A DNA stretch of 64,000 bases from Phaeobacter cretensis. GTDB lineage: Bacteria > Pseudomonadota > Alphaproteobacteria > Rhodobacterales > Rhodobacteraceae. Below, piece after piece: positions 60,932 to 64,000 of this stretch. The stretch lies in contig NZ_JBKBEU010000002.1 of the NCBI RefSeq assembly GCF_047372505.1, positions 62,001 to 126,000 on the forward strand, in the 5' to 3' direction. The notes under the pieces were generated by a model. It was not told the origin of the DNA. It saw only the letters and a program-made list of their open reading frames with translations, and did not search any database. Position 1 is the stretch's first letter. Each line of letters begins with the position of its first letter. The position numbers and the translations under genes were made by a program.

Positions 60932-61941
60932 TTAGTTCCGTCGCAACCAGTCAGCGATGGCGCGACCGATGGCATCGGGTTGATCTTCCTGAATGAAGTG
61001 AAGGCCTTGGCCGATGAATGCGGTTTCCAAATCGCCAATAAGGTTGGTGTAAAATGGTACCGCCTGAGGTGGCACGAGCACGCCGGGTTCCGCATAGGCC
61101 AAAAGGACAGGCATTTCTGTTTCGCCCATGAAGGTTGCGATGTCTTGCATCAACGCGACGCTAGTTTCTGGTTGTCCGCCAATAGGAACTTCGCGAGGCC
61201 ACATCCATGTGGGAAGATGGCTTTCAACGTCTAGGTATGGCTCCCAGTAGGCAGCCTTGGCTGTTTCACCGAGAGGATGGTTGATCATCATCGGAAGGAT
61301 GCCTTCGACAAACATGTTGCCTTCCATGATCATCTCTTAGCCTTGTTCAGGGTCTTGCAGGGCACGGAACATGCCGCCCATCTCTTCGCCCATTGCCTCA
61401 TAGCTTGGCTGCGGGACAGCAGGCGGTAAGACGCCTTCCATGAAGGTCAATCGCGCGACTTTATCAGGATGACGCCGCGCAAAATCCCAAGCAAGAGCGG
61501 CCCCCAATCGTGGCTGACAAGGGTAACTTGATCCAGATCCATCGCCGTGATGAAGGCATCCAGATAGTCTGCGTGGTCGGCAAAAGTGTAGTCGATCTCG
61601 GGCTTGCCAGAGTGGCCCATGCCGATCAGATCGGGTGCTATTGCGCGATGGGTTTCGGCCACGTAGGGCATGACATTGCGCTACAGATAGGCTGCTGACG
61701 GATTGCCGTGCAAAAACACCACCGCCTCGCCTTCGCCCTGTTCAAGATAGGACATCGTAGATCCCAAGACCGCCACTTCATTGCGCGCGATGGTGAGTTC
61801 TTCCGAAATAGCAATGGCGGGTAATTTTGACCCGGTTTCCTGTGCATTGACGGGCGCAAACGCAGCTGCCAATGCCAATGCCAATGCAACCGTAGTTGAT
61901 TTCAGTAGATCAAGTACAGCTTCTCCTGTCCGGGTCAGCAC
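60932..61941 (-). pseudogene. Haloalkane dehalogenase (DhaA-like), decayed
   Basis: Three frame pieces together match a whole haloalkane dehalogenase of the alpha/beta-hydrolase fold, preceded by a signal-like segment (TVALALALAAAFAPVNA). An in-frame TAG at 61681-61683 stands where DhaA has Trp (SYLWRN). A one-base loss in a G-run near 61501-61505 breaks the frame at HDWG. A TAA at 61337-61339 cuts the last part. All five catalytic positions can still be read: HGNP (Asn), HDW (Asp and Trp), FMEG (Glu, in the shifted frame) and GLHFIQED (His). The enzyme would hydrolyse haloalkanes to alcohols. Upstream DUF1330 and its TetR regulator look intact. Confidence 0.85.
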
Positions 61942-61984
61942 CGCTGCCCGGTTGATTGTTCAGTCTGAGGTGAGTAGTGGGGTG

Positions 61985-62281
61985 TTAGTTGGCCAGGTCT
62001 TCGTAGGCGAGCAACTGCATGTCGCCCGCAGCCTCGCGCAGTGCGGTCAGTGCCTGATACTCTGGCGACGAGAAACAGGCGTCGATGGCGGCCAAATCCG
62101 GAAATTGGATGATAGTTGTGGCTTGATGGTCATCTGCCTCTCCAAGCAGCGGTTTGGCAAATGTTCCACGCACCACCAGCTGCCCGCCATAAGACGCAAT
62201 CGTCGGGCCTGCCGCCTGCGCGTATTCTTGCATCTTTGCTGGGTCTTTCACGCGAATTCGCGACACTAAAAAAGCGTTCAT
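61985..62281 (-). CDS. DUF1330 protein
   Basis: 98 residues of the dimeric ferredoxin-like alpha+beta family DUF1330: FLVSRIRVKDPAKMQEYAQA, ASYGGQLVVRGTFAKPLLGE, TTIIQFPDLAAIDACFSSPEYQAL. The ATG at 62281 has AGGAGA upstream; the frame back to 62350 has none. Members are found beside stress and xenobiotic genes; function unknown. First gene of the leftward operon that includes the dehalogenase pseudogene, and divergent from a TetR gene with a palindromic operator between. Confidence 0.88.
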   Translation of the reverse strand: MNAFLVSRIRVKDPAKMQEYAQAAGPTIASYGGQLVVRGTFAKPLLGEADDHQATTIIQFPDLAAIDACFSSPEYQALTALREAAGDMQLLAYEDLAN

Positions 62282-62305
62282 AGGGGTGTCTCCTTGACGT
62301 TTTCG

Positions 62306-62327
62306 TTTTGTACATGCATGTATAAAA
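62306..62327. promoter_or_regulatory. TetR operator between DUF1330 and TetR genes
   Basis: TACATGCATGTA (62311-62322) is a perfect 12-bp palindrome, extended to TTTT-N-[core]-N-AAAA over 22 bp. It lies in the 99-bp divergent gap, 24 bp from the DUF1330 start. Probable binding site of the TetR protein at 62381. Confidence 0.65.
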
Positions 62328-62380
62328 CATGCTGAACGCGTTTTGTCCACAAGTGAACAAAACTTTATTTGGAGACCAAA

Positions 62381-62986
62381 ATGGGGCGCCCATCAAGCTT
62401 TGACCGAGAGGCTGCAATAGAAACCGCGATGCAGGAGATGTGGCGGATCGGCTACCAAGCCAGCACGGTTAAAACCATATCCGAGACGTTGGGGATCAAC
62501 CGTTCAAGCTATTACAATGCGTTCGCATCACGCGAGGGCTTGTTCAAGGAAGTGCTGGCCGCCTATGCCAAACAGACACCAGATCGCATTCTTTACGGCG
62601 ATTTGCCCGACCGGCCGATCTCAGAATTGATCACAGGCACCTTCCGCGAGATTTGTAAGGAACGCGCTGCCGACCCGGAGCATCGCGGTTGTCTGGCGGT
62701 CAATTGTCTGGTCGAACTGACGGGCGATGGGAATGAGCTTGGGCAAGAGATTGTGGACGCGGTCATGAACAGTGCCAACAAATTTCAAGAGCTTTTAGAA
62801 ATCGCTGTCGCCCGTGGTGAATTGCCAAACTTGGCCGACACACGGGCAACAGCGCTGGCACTGCAAAATCTAATGGTTGGGCTCAGCGCCTTTGCAAAGG
62901 CGCTGACTGATGAGGATGAACTTTGGCTCACCGTCAAAACCACGTTGATCGGGTTGGGTGTCTATCAAGAGGGTGCAAGTGCGTAG
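62381..62986 (+). CDS. TetR-family regulator
   Basis: 201 residues: MGRPSSFDREAAIETAMQEM and WRIGYQASTVKTISETLGIN with RSSYYNAFASREGLFKEVL make a TetR HTH of the AcrR type; the effector domain has RGCLAVNCLVELTGDGNE, similar to the Cys-containing bend of the TetR protein at 56310. The start at 62381 stands behind GGAGACC. Its stop codon is formed inside the IS6 terminal repeat (62983), so a few residues may have been lost or exchanged. Controls the divergent DUF1330-dehalogenase-GST operon. Confidence 0.88.
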   Translation: MGRPSSFDREAAIETAMQEMWRIGYQASTVKTISETLGINRSSYYNAFASREGLFKEVLAAYAKQTPDRILYGDLPDRPISELITGTFREICKERAADPEHRGCLAVNCLVELTGDGNELGQEIVDAVMNSANKFQELLEIAVARGELPNLADTRATALALQNLMVGLSAFAKALTDEDELWLTVKTTLIGLGVYQEGASA

Positions 62987-63435
62987 TGTCGCAAAGTTTG
63001 CGCCGCGCCAAAGGTAGCTCTACGAGTGGACACACTTATCCAGCAAGCGCGGCGAACTGCGCGAAGCCAGACTGCTCGGCCTGGTCAAACTGGCCTTTGA
63101 CCTTTACATAAGTTTCGTCCATCCGCCACGAACAACCCGTTGGCACCTTTCGACGATGTGCTTCTTTGGTAATAGCGCCCGCATATTTCTCAATCCACCG
63201 ATTGAGAGTCGCATGATCCAAATCCACGCCGCGTTCGGCCATGATCTCTTCGAGATCGCGATACGAAACGGGAAAACGAACGTAAAAATACACGGCGTAC
63301 GGGATCACGGATTTCGGGTACTGCGCGCCTTTGAAACTGATCAACTCTTCAATCCTGACTGAGGCTCGGGAAAATGGGAGGTCCCTCTCGATGCGCCAGG
63401 CAACGCAACTCAAATCCGGAACTTTGTGACACTAC
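62983..63435 (-). mobile_element. IS6-family remnant with both terminal repeats
   Basis: Inverted repeats 62983-62998 and 63420-63435 share GTAGTGTCRCAAAGTT with one mismatch (A or G at R). They enclose only about 450 bp, against about 800 bp for an intact IS6 element, and a transposase lacking its C-terminal half. So the interior was deleted while both ends were kept. It is non-autonomous, but still potentially mobilised in trans. Confidence 0.7.
63036..63413 (-). pseudogene. IS6-family transposase, truncated
   Basis: 125 codons. The middle matches IS6/IS26-type transposases: FKGAQYPKSVIPYAVYFYVR, PVSYRDLEEIMAERGVDLDH, LNRWIEKYAGAITKEAHRRK and CSWRMDETYVKVKGQ, with the first catalytic Asp. 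The second Asp and the Glu are missing; the frame passes at KGQ into an unrelated 17-residue tail. TTG start at 63413 just inside the terminal repeat. Confidence 0.85.
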
Positions 63436-63576
63436 CTTGCCGTCCACAGCTCAAAGCAGACATTCGTGTTACGAACAGCGATCCCGATGCTGCAGGCCGA
63501 TGTATCTTGCTTCTTCGACCGGCGGCAGTACGGAAAACGCCACCTTCCGTGGTTTCCAAATTGAATACAGGCACTG

Positions 63577-64000
63577 CTAGTTGAAAATAACTTCAGACGC
63601 CGTGACCTGACTTATAACCTCGCCGGTTTTCACCGCCGCATATAGAGATCTGGGTGGCCGAGCGACCTCGTCGACTCTGCGACACACCCAGTTTTGTCCC
63701 TCCATTGATTTCAGACACTGCGACAGGGCGCGATCCGTTATCGGTGACAGGGTTTGTTTGATTTCTGAAAAATAACGTGGGGTATGAAGGGATGCCAAAA
63801 CAGGTAGGGTCCAGGAACGCCGAAGCAGGTCTTGATCTATTTCAGTCGAGACGCTGTTGATTTGACTAGCGAGTTTGGCGGCAGATTTTCCAATTTGCGT
63901 AAGTCGAAATTCTGGTCGCAATGGATGGCCATAGCCAGGGTTTCGTTCAAGCAATCCTATTGCGATCAGATGTTCCATACTTTGTGCGAAAGCAGTCCTG
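63577..64000 (-). CDS. HxlR/winged-helix transcriptional regulator (5' end outside window)
   Basis: Runs off the right edge; an in-frame ATG at 63978 exists, but the preceding codons (reading RTAFAQS) look like part of the same HTH, so the true start is outside. The visible part has two winged-helix segments: MEHLIAIGLLERNPGYG with RPEFRLTQIG, then a second one (LLRRSWTLPVLASLHTPRYF, ITDRALSQCLKSMEGQNWVC), which suggests a duplicated HxlR domain protein. Downstream lies the IS6 relic. Target unknown. Confidence 0.7.
   Translation of the reverse strand, partial: RTAFAQSMEHLIAIGLLERNPGYGHPLRPEFRLTQIGKSAAKLASQINSVSTEIDQDLLRRSWTLPVLASLHTPRYFSEIKQTLSPITDRALSQCLKSMEGQNWVCRRVDEVARPPRSLYAAVKTGEVISQVTASEVIFN

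Overview
The window looks like a piece of a marine alphaproteobacterial genome of the Roseobacter group (Rhodobacterales). This rests on gene content: a tropodithietic acid (TDA) locus, DmdC/DmdD-like genes, RTX proteins ending in DFLF, and many Roseobacter-type transporters. By eye the GC content is in the mid-50s percent. Whether the replicon is a chromosome or a plasmid cannot be told from 64 kb.

The centre of the window (about 13-34 kb) is an almost complete TDA biosynthesis and self-resistance locus. One block reads rightwards: paaZ2 (14.5-16.6 kb) and tdaF. A second reads leftwards: tdaA (LysR activator), tdaB (GST-like), then tdaC-tdaD-tdaE followed by two envelope proteins and a ChaC-type gamma-glutamylcyclotransferase, which match the tdaR1-R3 resistance genes. 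Between the blocks lie a three-gene envelope operon (PAP2/vanadium-haloperoxidase-like, DoxX-like membrane protein, small secreted protein), an SLC13 permease, and a TrmO plus nickel/peptide-type ABC transporter operon. PaaZ2 has an intact MaoC hydratase domain, but both catalytic residues of its aldehyde dehydrogenase domain are gone. That is the expected way to divert the phenylacetyl-CoA pathway into the seven-membered ring. Three promoter regions in the locus (paaZ2/SDR, SLC13/trmO, tdaC) share a CCTCAG-N6-TGAG dyad with LysR T-N11-A geometry, a candidate TdaA box that would join the whole region into one regulon.

Left of the locus (1-13 kb): a partial YjbH outer-membrane protein, a metallophosphatase, a DUF418 membrane protein behind a TetR-type palindrome, an RTX protein, two MltB-type lytic transglycosylases, a membrane protein/ClpP-like periplasmic pair, and a diaminopropionate ammonia-lyase/M20 amidohydrolase/Lrp module.

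Right of the locus (34-50 kb): a LysR gene and a five-gene dipeptide-type ABC transporter, two further RTX proteins, a DUF995 protein, tRNA-Arg(ACG), and a large two-domain glycosyltransferase. At 49-54 kb an AraC regulator faces an acyl-CoA dehydrogenase/crotonase pair resembling DmdC/DmdD, followed by a MocR-type regulator.

The last 10 kb is a decaying xenobiotic or quinone-stress island. An intact IS30 element abuts a C-terminally truncated glutathionyl-hydroquinone reductase gene. A TetR gene faces an SDR-azoreductase pair. A GlxA-type regulator and an MBL hydrolase follow. Then come a GST fragment, a haloalkane dehalogenase pseudogene (two stops, one frameshift), DUF1330 with its TetR regulator and operator, an internally deleted IS6-family relic, and a HxlR regulator that runs off the end.
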